Origin: Golubevia sp. BC0850
Taxonomy: Eukaryota > Basidiomycota > Exobasidiomycetes > Golubeviales > Golubeviaceae
DNA: 64,000 bases
Direction of reading: 5' to 3'
Assembly (NCBI GenBank): GCA_012976225.1
Contig: JAAVVG010000034.1
Location: 70,216-134,215, forward strand
Positions 1-13,142 of the stretch are shown piece by piece. The stretch's first letter is position 1. Every line of letters begins with the position of its first letter. Made by a program: the position numbers and the translations under genes. The notes beneath the pieces are model-generated. The model was not told the DNA's origin. It saw nothing but the letters and a program-made list of their open reading frames with translations, and did not search any database.

Positions 1-496
1 AAAGCAGAAGTGAGCAGCTTTGAGCTCTCGTCATTTTTCGTAATACCCTTAATTTCTTCTTGAACTCCTCGACCGATTTCCGAGACTGATGGTCTATTGT
101 GCCATCTTCAGATTCACAATTGAGATATTGAGAGCTTACAGAGGCAATACATACTGATCGCAAGTTTGTCTAGATACCTGTTTTTGTTTGTTCGAAATCA
201 AGAGAGAGAAACAAGTGAAATGGAATAGTAGGTGAGCCAGAATGGAGTTTGGGGTGAAATGTTGAAGAGAAACAGCTTTGAAATACAGGATGAATTGCTT
301 TAAGTGGGGGTTGTTGAAATGAATGGGAATGAAGATGGCGACCAAACGATGCATGTACATGGTGAGAGGAACAAACCTCGAGTATTAACATTAACGTAAT
401 GGAGAATAAAAGCGATAGGTGTAGTCCGTTGAAATTAGAGTATTGGGAGGGGAAGTGGACAAGAGGGAAGATGAAGAGGGGGTATGATAATGAAAT
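1..496. other. No gene seen; sequence downstream of ATG1
   Basis: This stretch lies beyond the ATG1 stop codon at 497-499. Several short frames are open on both strands, but none has a family signature or splice structure. The longest plus-strand frame with an ATG (399-599) runs antisense to the last ATG1 exon and is rich in Arg/Lys, as expected from the reverse of Pro/Ser-rich or low-complexity DNA. It may hold the 3' UTR of ATG1. Confidence 0.5.
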
Positions 497-3400
497 CTAT
501 TCACGAAGGAAAAGGCGACGACGAAGACCTTCGAGCCTTTTCTCGATGGAAACGATGACTGCGAAAGCGGAGATCAGGATGCAATGTTTAGGTCAGTGAT
601 TTTCTGTCCCTGCGGGTTGGTAAGTAGAAGTGCGATCGCAGAAAACCACTCACATTGTCGAACCTGACCGACTTCGTTCTCAGGAAGTGATCTCCCATCC
701 TCTCCAGGATCTAAAAGTCCTTCTAGCATTGTGAGAGCTGTTTCGTAGGCTAACAGACAGTTGTTTGGATCCCAACCAGCTCCGTCACGATTATTCTCGA
801 GTTCGTCAAGCGCTGCAGCCTTTGCCTAGTTGAAGACAATGAAGGTCGAGGTTTGGTCAGCATCCGAACAACCATCATGAGGATCGCAGCTGTCAGCTCC
901 TCAATACTTACCACTTCTAAAGCTTTGTCGTAGATAAGCTTCTCAAGATCTTGAGCCGTTTCCGAGAGTTGTTCTCCAAACTTGCCGCCTGCAAATGTAG
1001 CCTTTTCAAAAGTCTCGTTGAAGCGAGCTCTAAGCCATTGGACCACTGTTTGGAAACGACGAGAAAAGACAATCTGGTGAGTTCCAAGTGTCACGGCCCA
1101 ATTTCATACTGCAGCTCTTTTACTCACAATCACTGACGTCGGCGCTCACGACGGGAGGAGAACCCTGCCTAGCTCTAGAATCAGTGAACAGCTTGGTGGC
1201 TTGGATCCCTCTTTGAAGAAAGCTGAGACTCTTCACATACAGCACGTAAGCTTCTGCGGCAGCACTTTCCGCCTCAGCGAGACCGCCACCAGAAAGAACT
1301 GAAGAACCACTACTGACACTTCTCCTATTGGTGGTCGAGATAACTTGAGATCCAGCTCTTCCAATGGATCCGAAGTTGGAATGAGAAGAAGTCTCCAAAT
1401 CTGTAAGACTGCCGACCTGATGTGGGCCGGTTGGAAAGAAGTTGCTCATCTTTGAATCTGCACACTCGGCCAAGACCCAAGACTTCTCGGCTAGATCTTC
1501 CAGATGAAGTAATAGGTTTGCTTCTTGAGAATCCGGATGTTCTCCGCTCCTGATCAATGTAGATCTCCTGTTACCTCTGTTTCTGACCAGACTGGCAGCG
1601 CTTCTCAGTGACATGCCGCTGGGAACTCCAAAGAGCCTGACTGAAGCCATTGAGATTGCTCTAGCCAAAGCACTTGAAGGTGGATTGGCTGGAGTTGGCA
1701 CGATGTTACTGTAAGATGGACTTGAGGAGAGAGAGATTCCACCTCTCGATGGATTGGCGATTCCAGCACCACCTCCCGAGATGACTCTCATCGCATTGAC
1801 ATCTTCTCCTCCAGAAGGCGGAGTAGTCCCACTGGCTCCTCCAGCTAAATTTTGACTAGTCAAACGAGGAGAAGGGGAGCCAGAGCTCGAGAGACTGGTA
1901 CGTCTGTTGAATCCGGTCGGTCTTGAGCCGGCAGGGAGAGCGAAGGGAGCGTTGGTCGGAGGAGTAGTCCCAGTTGGACTTCGATTAGGTAGAGTGGCCA
2001 GTGGAGAAGAAGAAAGAATTCCTGGAGTAACGCCGATTCCAGTTGTGAAGGTGTTGGAGGGAGAAGAGGAGTTGCCAGGGATCGAGGAAGTAGAGCCCCC
2101 ACTTCTCAACCTAGAAGGTCTCCTGACCAGCGCAGAGTTTGGACTTCTGGGATTGGAGTTCGGTGAACTTGCCAAAGCCAGCTCGTCTGCCAGAGCATTG
2201 ACTTCGACGTTTCCTTTGTCTACCATGACATACTCCTTCCCTAGGAAGCTATCGGCGTCTGCTGGTGCGAGACCTTGAGATTGAGAGGCGTTCGGAGGAC
2301 CTGTAGCTGGAACAGTAGTTTGAACATTGGTGAGACTGGAAGACGGAGTCAGGACAGCAGGGTCGTCCAGAGAGGAAGGAGAAGCTTCCCCTCTTCCGAT
2401 GCCAGATCGATTCCCTTCAGATCCAGAGAGATTGGTTCTCACTTGAGTCAAAGGCTCGGCTCTTCTCTGATCTCTCAATGACCCGCCGTCGCCGACGACG
2501 TACTTTGACGTGAAGGTACGAGGAGTGATGGGGCTTGAAGGAGAGCTAGAAGTTGGAAGTTGAGAGGCCGGGAGTGGCTCTTCACTTGAAGAGGGAATCG
2601 AGGAGCTTTGAAGAGATTGATTACTCCCATTCGAGCCTGAGCCTTGAAGTCCTTTTCCTGCTTCTTCTTCGATAGCCTGATCCGCCTTCCTCCTCTTCCT
2701 TTTCTCTCTCTCCTCTAATCTCTGGGTAGTCTCCTGACTGAAGGCTCTGCAGATCTCTCCGTTGAAGAGCTCTTCGAAGCTACCTCTCTCGACCGGCTTC
2801 TTTCTGAGAAGTAGACGAATGAGATCCTTGAGATCGTTCGAGACTAGATGAGGATGCGGAAGCGGCCGCTCGCCGTCTTTAGCTCTTCTATCCGCTTCCC
2901 TTTGAAGACTGCCAGCAGATCTCTCGTCCGGAAACTTGATTCGATCCTCTCCCCTCTCTATCTTCTTGAGGAGCTCTACGTGATTAGCGGCTCTGAAAGG
3001 AGGCTTCCCAACGCACATCTCGAAGAGGACGGCTCCGACAGACCACAGATCAGCTTTGGCGTCGTATTTCTCGTAGCGTAGGATCTCTGGTGCCATGTAG
3101 AGACTGTGGAGGAGATGCAGAACAGTGGATAGAAGTTAGACAAGGGAAGTGCAGATCGATCGGAAAGAGGGAAGGTCAAGCTACTCACGGAGAACCACAA
3201 AGCGTCTCTGCAAGACTAGCAGCAGGTAGATTTCTAGCGAATCCGAAATCAGCTACTTTCAGCTGAGGAATGTCTCTCTCATGACCCATCTCGATCCAGT
3301 TCCGATCCGGAGGCTGAAGTAGTAGATTCTGAGGTTTGATGTCTCTGTGAACGATATTCTTGGCTCTCATGAACTCGAGTGCTGAGGCTAGTTGAGCGAG

Positions 3401-4381
3401 GAAAGATCTGGTGATAACCTCGTTTAATCCACCATCCTCTGGATGGGGGTACTCTCGAGTAGGTTCCAGATCACGACTTCCAGAGAGATAAGATGCAGAT
3501 AGTGAGGACGAAGAAGAATGATGAAGGTTTTGGGAGTTGTAGATAGGTTCTGAATTGGAGGGTAGAGCACCTCTCTTCTTGATGTAGAGGGAAAGGTCTC
3601 CAGCCGAGCAGAACTCCATCACTAGATAGATGTAAGCGTCCGTTTTCTTTTGTCGCAAAGAGGTTGGAGAAAGCGAAGAGGTATGCAGGTCAGAATCACT
3701 CTCATGAAACTCTATCGAAGAGAGCCAAGCTGACTCACCAAGCAGTCCTTCAACTCTACAATATTCGGGTGACTAATGGCTCTCAAAATAGCTATCTCTC
3801 CTTCCAAGTTATCAAGTAGCTTCGGAGTGAGCTTCTTCCGCGTAACAATCTTGATAGCTACGGGGGATCTGAGGTTGGGCGACTTTGGAGGTTGGTGAGG
3901 AAAGGAATCGATAAGGTCAGAGCTCTGTCGGAGTAGGTGGTCCCTCCGTCCACTGGCAGCAACCGGAATCCAATAGAATGAGATAGAATAGATGCTCCAA
4001 CAGAGATGGAAGAGAGGCGAATGCTATTGTTCATGCTGCGCAACCCTCTGGACTTAACATCCTTATCAATCAGCATCCCAGCCAATCATCTCTCATTCCG
4101 CCGTCCTCTGGATACCTCACATCAGTTCCACTGATATCCAAGACTTCCATAGATGAAGATTGAGAGGTACTCACGTTGGCAGATGGTCTACGATCATCTC
4201 TCCCATCCCTGAGCAGCTCCCTACCCTCCCTCTCCTTTTGAAGACTACTGCTGGCCACCCTGAATCCCTTGTGGACGACCGCAAAGCTACCTTTGCCGAT
4301 CTCTGCTTTGACTATGAAGTGACCGATTCTCTGATCCTCATGTTGCTGAGATTGAGAAGGGGAAGGATCCGGCCTCGACAT
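497..4381 (-). CDS. ATG1: Serine/threonine-protein kinase Atg1 (autophagy initiation)
   Basis: Atg1/ULK kinase, which starts autophagosome formation at the phagophore assembly site with Atg13 and Atg17. The model has exons 4381-4175, 4023-3739, 3646-3189, 3103-1128, 1045-912, 825-654 and 558-497, giving 1097 codons plus stop. The sequence shows the glycine loop IGKGSFAVV near residue 30, PVAIK with the catalytic lysine, [22 protein letters not shown] and GSPLYMAPE. A long Ser/Pro-rich linker follows, then a C-terminal helical region with RFNETFEKA and [11 protein letters not shown], as in the Atg1 C-terminal (Atg13-binding) domain. Two points are odd. About 90 residues are inserted in the N-lobe between the glycine loop and the catalytic lysine, where exon 2 is inferred from phase alone. 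A second insertion lies before the HRD motif. Identity is secure; the 5' exon boundaries are less so. Confidence 0.93.
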
Positions 4382-5357
4382 TGGCTGGCAGAGGAGGTGG
4401 ATCGATTAGGTCGGAGTGATGGGAATGCTAATTGAAGTGCAAGCTCGTTGGTTTGTTTATTGAGATTGGGGTTGAAGAAGAGGGAGACAAGGTCGAAAGG
4501 TTGGAAGGTCTGACTAGGAAAAGATGAAAGCGGATGGGGGAGTTGTAAACGGACTGACAGTTGGGAGTCAGAGAAAAAGATAAGGCAAAATCACGAGTAA
4601 GGTCACCTGTTTCATCACGTATTGTACATAGGCTCCATCGATCCATCACGAACTGATTCCTTCCTTTTGCGCAGACAGATTGAGTGTAGCGAGGATGGAT
4701 AAGATGGAAGTAGATGAGAAAGATGGTGAGTTACTACTAGAGAAGAGGAGAGGGTGTATGGCGAACTAAACAATAAACGCAACGCTCCTCCTCCTTCTTC
4801 CAGCCTCAAGTTCTCTCTTTGCTAGAGGCTCTCCTACATATCATCATACATGTGGCTTCTCTCACATTTGGTTTTCTTCCCATCTCGATTTTCCTTCTCC
4901 TTCTCTCCATCACATCATTCCCAAGCTTCTCTCATTTCTTCTCGACATGACTAGCGTCCAACCAGCGAATGCACCATCCATTCTTCATTTTTGATTCTGA
5001 ATCTACTTTCTCAGATCTCAGCGACAACCGTCGGAGAAATCCAAGTCTTCCGGTATCGAGATGACGCAATATGACGCCACTCGTTGGTCTGGATTTAGTC
5101 TGGAAAGCCTTGAAGATGCAGTCGTCTTCATATCTTTCTCTTCAACATGATTTTTCACACAATTGAAACCAAGCTCCAGAAGTGGGAGCGAAAGATATAA
5201 AAGGCAGATTGAAAAAGTGGTTGACGACGCTTCGACTCGCCACCACAATCTCTCTCCCTCCCGTTCCAACCAATTTTTTCTCTCCTTAAAACATTTCAAT
5301 CACAAGCTTTATCTTCTTCAACACTTCTTTGATTCCCAAGTCATCCTCCCATCCTCC
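4382..5357. promoter_or_regulatory. Divergent intergenic region between ATG1 and a secreted-protein gene
   Basis: About 1 kb separates the ATG1 start (minus strand) from the start at 5358 (plus strand), so it should hold both promoters. No convincing ORF is present. The only clear core-promoter signal is the TATA box listed separately. Pyrimidine-rich tracts at about 4850-4950 and 5240-5340 precede the plus-strand gene, as is common in fungal promoters. Confidence 0.55.
5196..5204 (+). promoter_or_regulatory. TATA box of the secreted-protein gene
   Basis: TATAAAAGG matches the TATA consensus and lies about 160 bp upstream of the ATG at 5358. A strong TATA box fits a regulated, possibly highly expressed secreted product. 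Seen directly; function is inferred. Confidence 0.6.
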
Positions 5358-6413
5358 ATGAAGTTCTATCAAACTCCTCTCCTAGCGTTCGTCTCAACCG
5401 CACTCGTTCTCTCGTTGACTTCTGCTCCAGCAGCCTCAGCCTCGTCCGTCTTTGTCAAACGTTCCAACCTCTCGAACAGATTTATTCAACCTCAAGCCTA
5501 CGTTCAACCTTTGGACGTCCGCACCAGCGCGAATTCTGAAGAAGTCTTGGGCTTAGAAGGTTACGCTCAAGAACAGCTTCAAAAAGTCCCACCCCCAACC
5601 AAGACCGAAATTGTTGCAGGGTTGACCAAGAATCTCAAGAAGGGAACCAAAAAATCTCTCCAAAGATTGTATGGTGAGTCTACATAGCGCTCGATGTGCG
5701 CGAGAAATTCCTTTCGGATCTCTCCCTTGCTATTAGTTGACGCGATCCATCTCTAACCTGCATCTCAACCAGACCACCTTGATACTGCTGCACCAGTGAA
5801 AGCTGATCTTAGAAAAGATGTCGATGCTATCACTGAGATCGTCGACGAGTTGGTTTCAGCTTTCAATGCCATTGTGAGTTGACTATTGACTTCTTCTCCT
5901 TGATCAAGCATCATTGAGACAGGCATTTATTTCCCTTTCTGATCTTGATCACCCTTCAGAACCAAGATTCCTCTTTCTCTTCACAAGTTATCTCTGAAAA
6001 AGACACTCAAGCTTTGAAGGAGGTTCTAGACAAGATTCAAACCTACTTGAACTACATCGCAACTACCCCAAAGTTGAACGGGCTAGAAAAAGCTCATATC
6101 TTTGCAGGTAACGGTACCCGTAAGATCACTAGTGAGTTAACCAATGGTACCGAGCCATGAAGACTACATGACTAAGGCTTCATTCCCACCGCGACTCCCT
6201 GATATTTGAGCTCGAAGAAGTCAATCTTCTCTCCCTAGTCACTAACCTCCTTCCCAACTCTCCCCTTCAAATATCTTCTGTTCAGATGTAATCGATGCCC
6301 TCGTCGACCAGCTCAAGAACGTTTTCAGCATCGTTGATACCGTGGTATCAGGACTTCTTCAAGACATTTTGACTCCACTCACAGGACTCATCAATCTCAT
6401 CACCCATCTCTAA
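5358..6413 (+). CDS. Small secreted alpha-helical protein, function unknown
   Basis: Four exons (5358-5673, 5773-5873, 5960-6107, 6286-6413) give 230 residues. The N-terminus is a clear signal peptide (basic start, hydrophobic core, cleavage likely near APAASASS). It is followed by VFVKR, a possible Kex2 site. The rest is Cys-free and reads as amphipathic helices, for example DVIDALVDQLKNVFSIVD and a hydrophobic C-terminus ending LINLITHL. The arrangement loosely recalls fungal hydrophobic-surface-binding (HsbA-like) proteins, but I cannot show a family match. Introns have GTGAGT or GTAACG donors and the frame is continuous. It is TATA-driven and diverges from ATG1. It may act at the cell surface or be an effector-like product (inference). 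Confidence 0.75.
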
Positions 6414-6688
6414 CCACCTTTACATGAACGATCTCGTCTTTGAACAAGAGCACGGCTTTCGACTTCTTCTATACCTTTTCCTTTTCATCTTTAACAATTT
6501 TGCCCTTCCTCTCCAATAGTATTCACTCCTTTCTTGTTTTCGGAACTCTTATAGACTCTGTTTCCTCAATTTCATCTTATCTTCGATTCGACTGTTGCCA
6601 AGAGGAGCCTTCAAAGAATCACAGACCAGAAATTCTCCTGCTTAGAAGACTGTAGAGATGGCAAAGGAGTTGAATTATCTACAAAGAT

Positions 6689-9600
6689 TTAGATGACGGA
6701 TCTACAAAGAGGACAAGTAGAGCTACCACTAGTGGTGACCCACTTGAAAAGGCAAGATGAGTGGAATCGATTCTTACAAGTGGGGCAAGGCTTGACGGGT
6801 AGAGATCGATCCATTGGAGAGATGATGGAATAGCAAATGGCACCTGTGGAAATGAATCGAAAGAGAGAGAAATAGGAAAAAGTCAACAAAGAGTTGCGGT
6901 GCAGTCTTTCTTTCTCTTTCAGATGAACAACTCACATTCAGCTCCCTCAAACCCTGCAAACTTGGCCTCAGCATTCTTCTTAAATAACATCAGAGCATCC
7001 AAAATCAAACCGTTTTTGCTAGTGATTAATTGCTGAGTTGCCAATATCCAAGCTCTCCATTGCGATTCAGAGATCCCAACTCTTTTACCAGCATCAGCAG
7101 GATCCCTAATTTCAATTGCATGAAGAGGGAAATCGTTTGGAATTTTAACTCCCATTTCAATTGGGTGTTCATCTACGACATAAGTTGCAATGACTTCTGT
7201 ACCTTGAAATTTGATAGTCATAGCCTCGTCTTCTAATTTAGAAAGTGAATCTTCTTGTCGTAGATGAGCCAATTCTCTAGAGGTGATTGAAGGCGAACAA
7301 TGTTTGGTTGTGAAATTGACAACTGTCATTGAAAGTTGTCGATCTTTTAAGGAGAACCACCATGATCGAATTAAGGTTGGGAGATGGCTTAAGGATCGGA
7401 GGTAGACGTGAGAGGCTAAGGCTTGGAGAGAGAGACCGCTTGAGAGATCGAGTTCTAAGAAAGGGGAAATGAATGTTGGAAACTAACTCAGTGACAGATC
7501 TTTCGAGCTTCAGATGCCGGAGGCCCCGTCATTACTTACCATCCAACGCGACTTCTTCAATACCCCACTTCCCAGCCTCGAAAATATTCCCACCTTTTCC
7601 TCCTTTGCCTCCCAACAAATTGAAAACACTCAAAGCCAAACCTTCAATCAACTCAAGTTTCTCGATCTGAGAGATATAAGCACTTCTAATCTGCAGACTA
7701 GCTTCTTCAAAATGATCAAGGATAGCCATCCAACAAAGTAATAGTCCGAAAACAGCTTTCCTTCCTTCTCTTGCATTTTCTAAATCTGCCATCATTTCTT
7801 CATCATCATCATCTCCAAGCTGATCTTCAAGTAACATATGTGCAGTCGAAGAATTGACAGAAGCAGAAACCATTTCTAAAAGTGAAGCAGGAAGAGTTAA
7901 ATCTAGTTGAGGTTGAGTAGTAGATTCGGCCCCTTCTTCTCCGTCTTGGTCATTAGACCTTCCGACAGCAGCTTCTACTACTAACTCTCTAACCTTGTCC
8001 GAAACACCGGCATTCAGAAGCTTATAAGCAACGACTTGCATTTCTCTCGAGATTTCTTGGACTGAGCCGTCTTCGGAATTAGATCCGCTAATTCCAGCCA
8101 TCAACCTGATGAGAATTTCTTGATCCTTTGTACTCGAGAAAGCACTTGAAGGAACTTCCCGAACTAGATCTACCAGTAGACCAGCAACAGCATCTCTAGG
8201 GAGACACGTCGATCTTTGAACTAGATTGTCCTTCGAAGAGGCTGTTGCTTCTGAAGACGTAGGAGCCAACTCCAAAAATAAGTCATGAATTTTCTCCCAA
8301 ATCGGATCCTCTCTTTCTCTCCAAGCAGCTTTTAATCCCTTGTTACTATTACACAGATCTCTAATCTGATCCAACAACTTCAAACTCTCAAAGATAGTAG
8401 GCCAAGTTTCCTTCTCCTTGATCCCAGAAAGTTCCAAATTATTCTCCAACAAATCAAAGATTAAATCAAGGTGACTTCCCTGAACTCCTTGAACGATTGG
8501 TAGTAAATGAACGAAAAGAGTTGCCAAACCAGCATTAAGTTCTTCATCCAAATCCTCATCCGAAGCGAACCATTTTTGAATAGTTTGAAGTAAAAAGATA
8601 GATCTCTGCTGAGGAATTAAAGCTACGTATCCAGTGTCTGCATTAGGAGCTACAGCCAGTAGAAGATTGAGCAACTTAAGTCCTTCATCGTTAGCTCTAG
8701 CAGCTGATACTCCAGCCAGTCTTGATGCTAAATCGTTTCTCAATCGATCGTAGAAGGGAGTTGAACTAGCCAAAGACTTGGAGGAATAGAAGACAGCGGA
8801 AGAGAGGAGAGGAGAAGTTGTCATGATGCTCTGTCCTAACTTCAACCACCTCTCACCATCTCCAGCCGAAGCTGAACTAAAACTCAAAATCCCAGACAGA
8901 AGTCTGGAGAAGACTCTCGAGAATTGAACACTTGAAGGAGAATTTGATCTGGCCAATCTCCAGATTGTCAGTAAAGCTACTCGTAGAGGCTCTGAAATCG
9001 AAGAAGTCATAGAACCAGAAGCTCCATCTCCTTTCTCTCTCTGAAGAGCAGCAACCGTTTCCGTATGCCATTTCTCTTCCAAGTCACTTGAAAGACTAGC
9101 GATCAAAGAAGTTAAACCTTGAACACTCTCTCTGAATTTGTGTTGCAGATCTGAGAGATTGCATTCTTGACCGAAGACGTTCTTCGAGTTGTCCCCTTGA
9201 TTCGAAAGCTTATCCTCGATTAACAGTCCGAAAAGCAGAAGATGAGGAATCATCCAACTTGCAATCGATTTCGAGAAAGTCCGGTCGTTTTGAATTGAAA
9301 GCAGTAAAAGTAGATTGAATCTTGAATACGTTGAATGTCCTTGAGCATCGAAGCTAACCTTTCTTGAAGAAGAAGCGGAAGTTGATGAAGCAGGTGCCAA
9401 AGGATCTAGAAGTGCTAAAGTTGAATCGGGTTGGATTGAAGCAACCTCTACCGCCAACTTTTCTAGCTCTCCTTGTCCAGGTAGAAGTTGAATCAAAGAG
9501 CTAGCGCCTTCAGCTTCTTTAAGTGACATTCCGGCCTTCAGAACTACTCCCAGAGGAACTTCAGTCTCACTCAACCTGAGGCTCAGAGCATTCCTAGCAA

Positions 9601-12600
9601 TTTCTCGCAATTCCATCTTCTTCTCGTCCACTTGGGAAAGAGCGTTCCAGCTATTTGATGCTTCCCTCTGAACTTCTTTTAGGCTTGGATCCATCTGAGA
9701 AGCTTCAGGCTTCAACCAAGCAAGTTCGAAGATCGCTTTTGGAATGTCCTTGAAGGGTTGAGTGCTCAATAGCCCTTCCAGCCTCTGTTTCGGATCTTTC
9801 ATCAACCAGAGATTCCAAACTCTCAAAACTGGAACCAAAGAAGCGTAATCTTCGGCATTCTGATTCCGAATTTGAGATTTGGATTTGATAGTAGATGTTG
9901 AAGTAGATCCAACTTGAGAAGTGAAAGCTGAGATCATTGTAGAATGAACGCCTTCGATCTTAGAACTTAAAATCAGAAGCATTTCATCCACTTTATCTTG
10001 ACTGATAAAGAAAACATCTCGACCATCACTCGGAAGAATTTTGGAAACCAACTTTTCTAATCCAACTGAAGTTTCATTTGAAGAGCAAAGTTGAGAAGCC
10101 AAAGAGATTGAACTTTCGTCTAGAGGCCTTGAGTTCTCTTCTCTCTCTGCTTCTGAATCTGTTACTTGAGAATCTCGGCCGCCTTTCCTCGACGATTCTT
10201 CAGCTTCCAAAACTTGTAGAATGGCTTGAATCCTCTGAGTTTCATTCGGTAAAGCTATCGATGCTTCTAGAGCTTTGATCCAAGTTTCGTTTCCCTTATC
10301 TTGAGCTGCAGATGCGAATTCACTAGAATCCAAAATTGGAGAACTTCGATTCAGAATCTTCATGATCCCACCGATCAATTGAGCTGAATTCTGGCCATCT
10401 CCGTTTCCGGAGGAAATTATTTTCGGTAAGATGTCTTCTGAGAGGAGAGTTAGGGAGGTACGACTTTCAGTTGAAGTGGAGAGGCTCGAGGATAAAAGAT
10501 TGGAGTTGATGACTGATGAAATGAATTTGAGAAGATGTTGTTGAATTGCAGGAGAAGAATCTGAAAGAGCTTGGATAGAATCATTGATCAAAGATTGAAT
10601 TAAAGAGTGAATCTTCTGCGCTAGTTCAGGTGCTTGGTTGGAAGCGTCCTCCTTGATAAGATTTTCAAAGATAGCAACAGATCTCGTCACTACCTTTTCA
10701 ATTTCCTTCCCACTCTTGGATTCCTGTTTCAGAGTCTTGAACAAGGAGTCTTTCATAAATTCAAGAACTCCTTGACAAACCTCTTGATTCTCAGTAGAAT
10801 TGACAATTCGTTGGAAAGCCGCTCCAAATTCCACACTCAACCTAGAAGGCACAATAGAATTATAAGCTCTGTCCTTTCGATTCAATCGATCTTCATCTGA
10901 AATTCCATCCTTCTCCTCCTCTCCTTCTTCTTGCTTCGAACTTTGTTCAATTTCTTCAGAAGGACCTAGAACAAAGTCCTTCCAAATTGAGCTGAACCAA
11001 ACTTCCACTAATCGTTTTCCATCTCCTTGATTCACTCCAGCTTCAGTTCCTCCCTTGAGGATTCTCCGACTCAACCAACCAGCACTCTCCAGAATACTGG
11101 TCGAGAAAGCGTTGATGTCTCCTCTATTATCGGAATCTAAATCTCTACTTCCTAAAGGAGAGTAAAGTTTCTCAAGAAGATCGTTTGCAGATTGGAAGTC
11201 AAACCCAATAATTGTCGAAGGTAAAGTAGTTAGAAATAAAAGGATAGTAGGATAAGCCAATTGAGGTGCCGGAGATAAACCTCTAGCTAAGAAAGATAGG
11301 AACGAAGAATAAGCAGGAAAGGTTGGAGTATTCGTTTGAGGGTTCTCTTGTTTCTTGATTTCAACGGCTTCTTGATCTTCATCTCCAGATTCATCTTCAG
11401 AATCATCTTCGTCTTCAGAATCCTCATCCTCCTCTTCATCATCTTGATCTTGATTTCCTGTTTTCCTCCTAGCCATTATCTGACTCTCCCAAACTATAGG
11501 ATTAGCTCTCAAAATAGGTAACCAAGCATCAATTCCACTTCTAATGACACTTAAATCCTTTTCTTCCCAAAGACTTATGAGCGCTTCAGGAGCTACTTTA
11601 CTCAGAATCTCTCCCTTGAACATCTCGCTTGTTTGTTTCGAAGAATTCAAAGTGTTCATCAATCCATAAGTTCTAATCCTAGTAGAAGGTAAAGAAGCAG
11701 TTTCAACAGAAAGTAAAGATTCATAAATCTTAGAATTCTTGAGTAAATCGATTAGATTCTCAGGTAAGTCAATTTCAAAAGTTGAGATCATCCAACTTAA
11801 GCAACCTAAAGCACCAGCTTTCAATCTACCATCAGTATCTTGTCTACCTTCTTCTAAGTTGTCATCTCTATTTTTTGCATCTCTACTATTTGGAGTTACA
11901 TCTCCACTACCAATTCCACTTCCGTTCACTAAATGATTGGACTGAATAGAAACTGGTGCAACACTTGCAAAACTTGCACTCAAAAAATTGGAAGGTGAAT
12001 CTGATAGTAAGACGTTACTTAAATGAGAGAGTATTATTGAAGAGGTCTCTGAATCGAGTCGTAATTTTGAAACTACCTCTCCTTTTGAAGAGTCATTAGA
12101 TTTCCAACTTGAATCCCAAGCTTTTTTGCAAACTTTGGAAACTAACTTGTCATTGTCATAAGTTAGAATTGACCAAGGACCTAAGAATGATTCTTGATGT
12201 TGAGGTGAAAATAGAAGTTCTTCTCGAACTGATGGGAGAGATAATAGAGATGATAGGATTTGAGATGTTAAGAGACGAAGTTTTCGAGTTGGGGATATGC
12301 AGAGTCTTGGGAAGAGATGAAGCTGAGATAGGAGATGTGAAAGATACAAGAAGCGATTAGATGAAATCAAGAGAAGGGGAGATGTGTATGACCCAATTAA
12401 TCTCTGAAGGTAGATTCTTACTCCAATGTCTTCCTTCCGATTCCTATCTTTCAATTCAGCTACCTTATTTCCTAACCACTTCTAAATCTCAACTCACCCA
12501 ACAAGGTAACATGACCACCAAATCATTCTCCCTCTGTTCCTTCTGCCAATCTTCCATCTGTTCTCCCTCACTCTCAATCCAACTTTTCAATCCCTCCAAG

Positions 12601-12944
12601 GCTCTCTCCCTAGTAACAACGTCTTTCTTTCCCAATTTCCTCAACAAGACGACCATATCTGGTGGAAGTAAAGTAGCTAAACCCATTGAATCTAAAGGAT
12701 CTGGTGGAGGTTGAGGTGGTTTTGGAGGTGGAATGAAAGATTTCTTCTTCTGAGCTGCTAAAGCTGCTTTTCTTTCTTTCTTTGATTTCTTCTCCCCCCT
12801 TTGAGATGGTTGAGACGCTTTAGTTGGAGGAGCTGAGGAGGTGGAAGAAGTGGAAGGATCGCCTTCCTTTTTTAAAGCTTTTTGAGCATTCTTCTTTCGA
12901 GTACCTGAAGAGGCTGACGATTTCGATTTGGCTGCTTTGGGCAT
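6689..12944 (-). CDS. LTN1: E3 ubiquitin ligase listerin (ribosome quality control)
   Basis: Listerin/Rkr1 ubiquitinates nascent chains stuck on 60S subunits in the ribosome-associated quality-control complex. The model has exons 12944-12498, 12403-7540, 7454-6936 and 6843-6689, totalling 1994 residues. The N-terminus is Lys/Ser-rich and followed by the LDSMGLATLLPPDMVVLLRKL region typical of listerin N-termini. The middle is a long run of HEAT-like helices in one 4.9-kb exon with an acidic patch. The C-terminus holds an RWD-like segment and ends in a variant RING (C4HC3): ECAICYSI, CPTCKNRFHSSCLFKW and CPLCRSVI at the very end. Ending at the RING is diagnostic of listerin. The length is somewhat above that of yeast Rkr1 (about 1560). 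All introns are 85-94 bp with GTGAGT/GTAAGT donors. Confidence 0.93.
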
Positions 12945-13142
12945 CTTTGATCAAATCTTATCCTAATCTAAACCGATAGAAAAGATTCGAGAGGATGAAG
13001 AAGATGGAGAGAAAAGATTAAGATGGGTCGTGTGCGAGAAGAAAGAAGGAAGGTAACATTCTGATTCTGACAAAGTGGAGAGAGCAAGACAACCCTAATC
13101 GCCAAACTACATCACAACACATCACAACCAACAGTTGCAATC

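Noticed and set aside
399-599. 66-codon plus-strand ORF with ATG and an Arg-rich core
   Set aside because: It is antisense to the last ATG1 exon and intron, whose frame and splice sites are well supported. The Arg run is the reverse of coding sequence.
3858-4085. Minus-strand ORF inside the ATG1 5' region as a separate peptide
   Set aside because: It overlaps the exon and intron of ATG1 in a different frame and has no family features.
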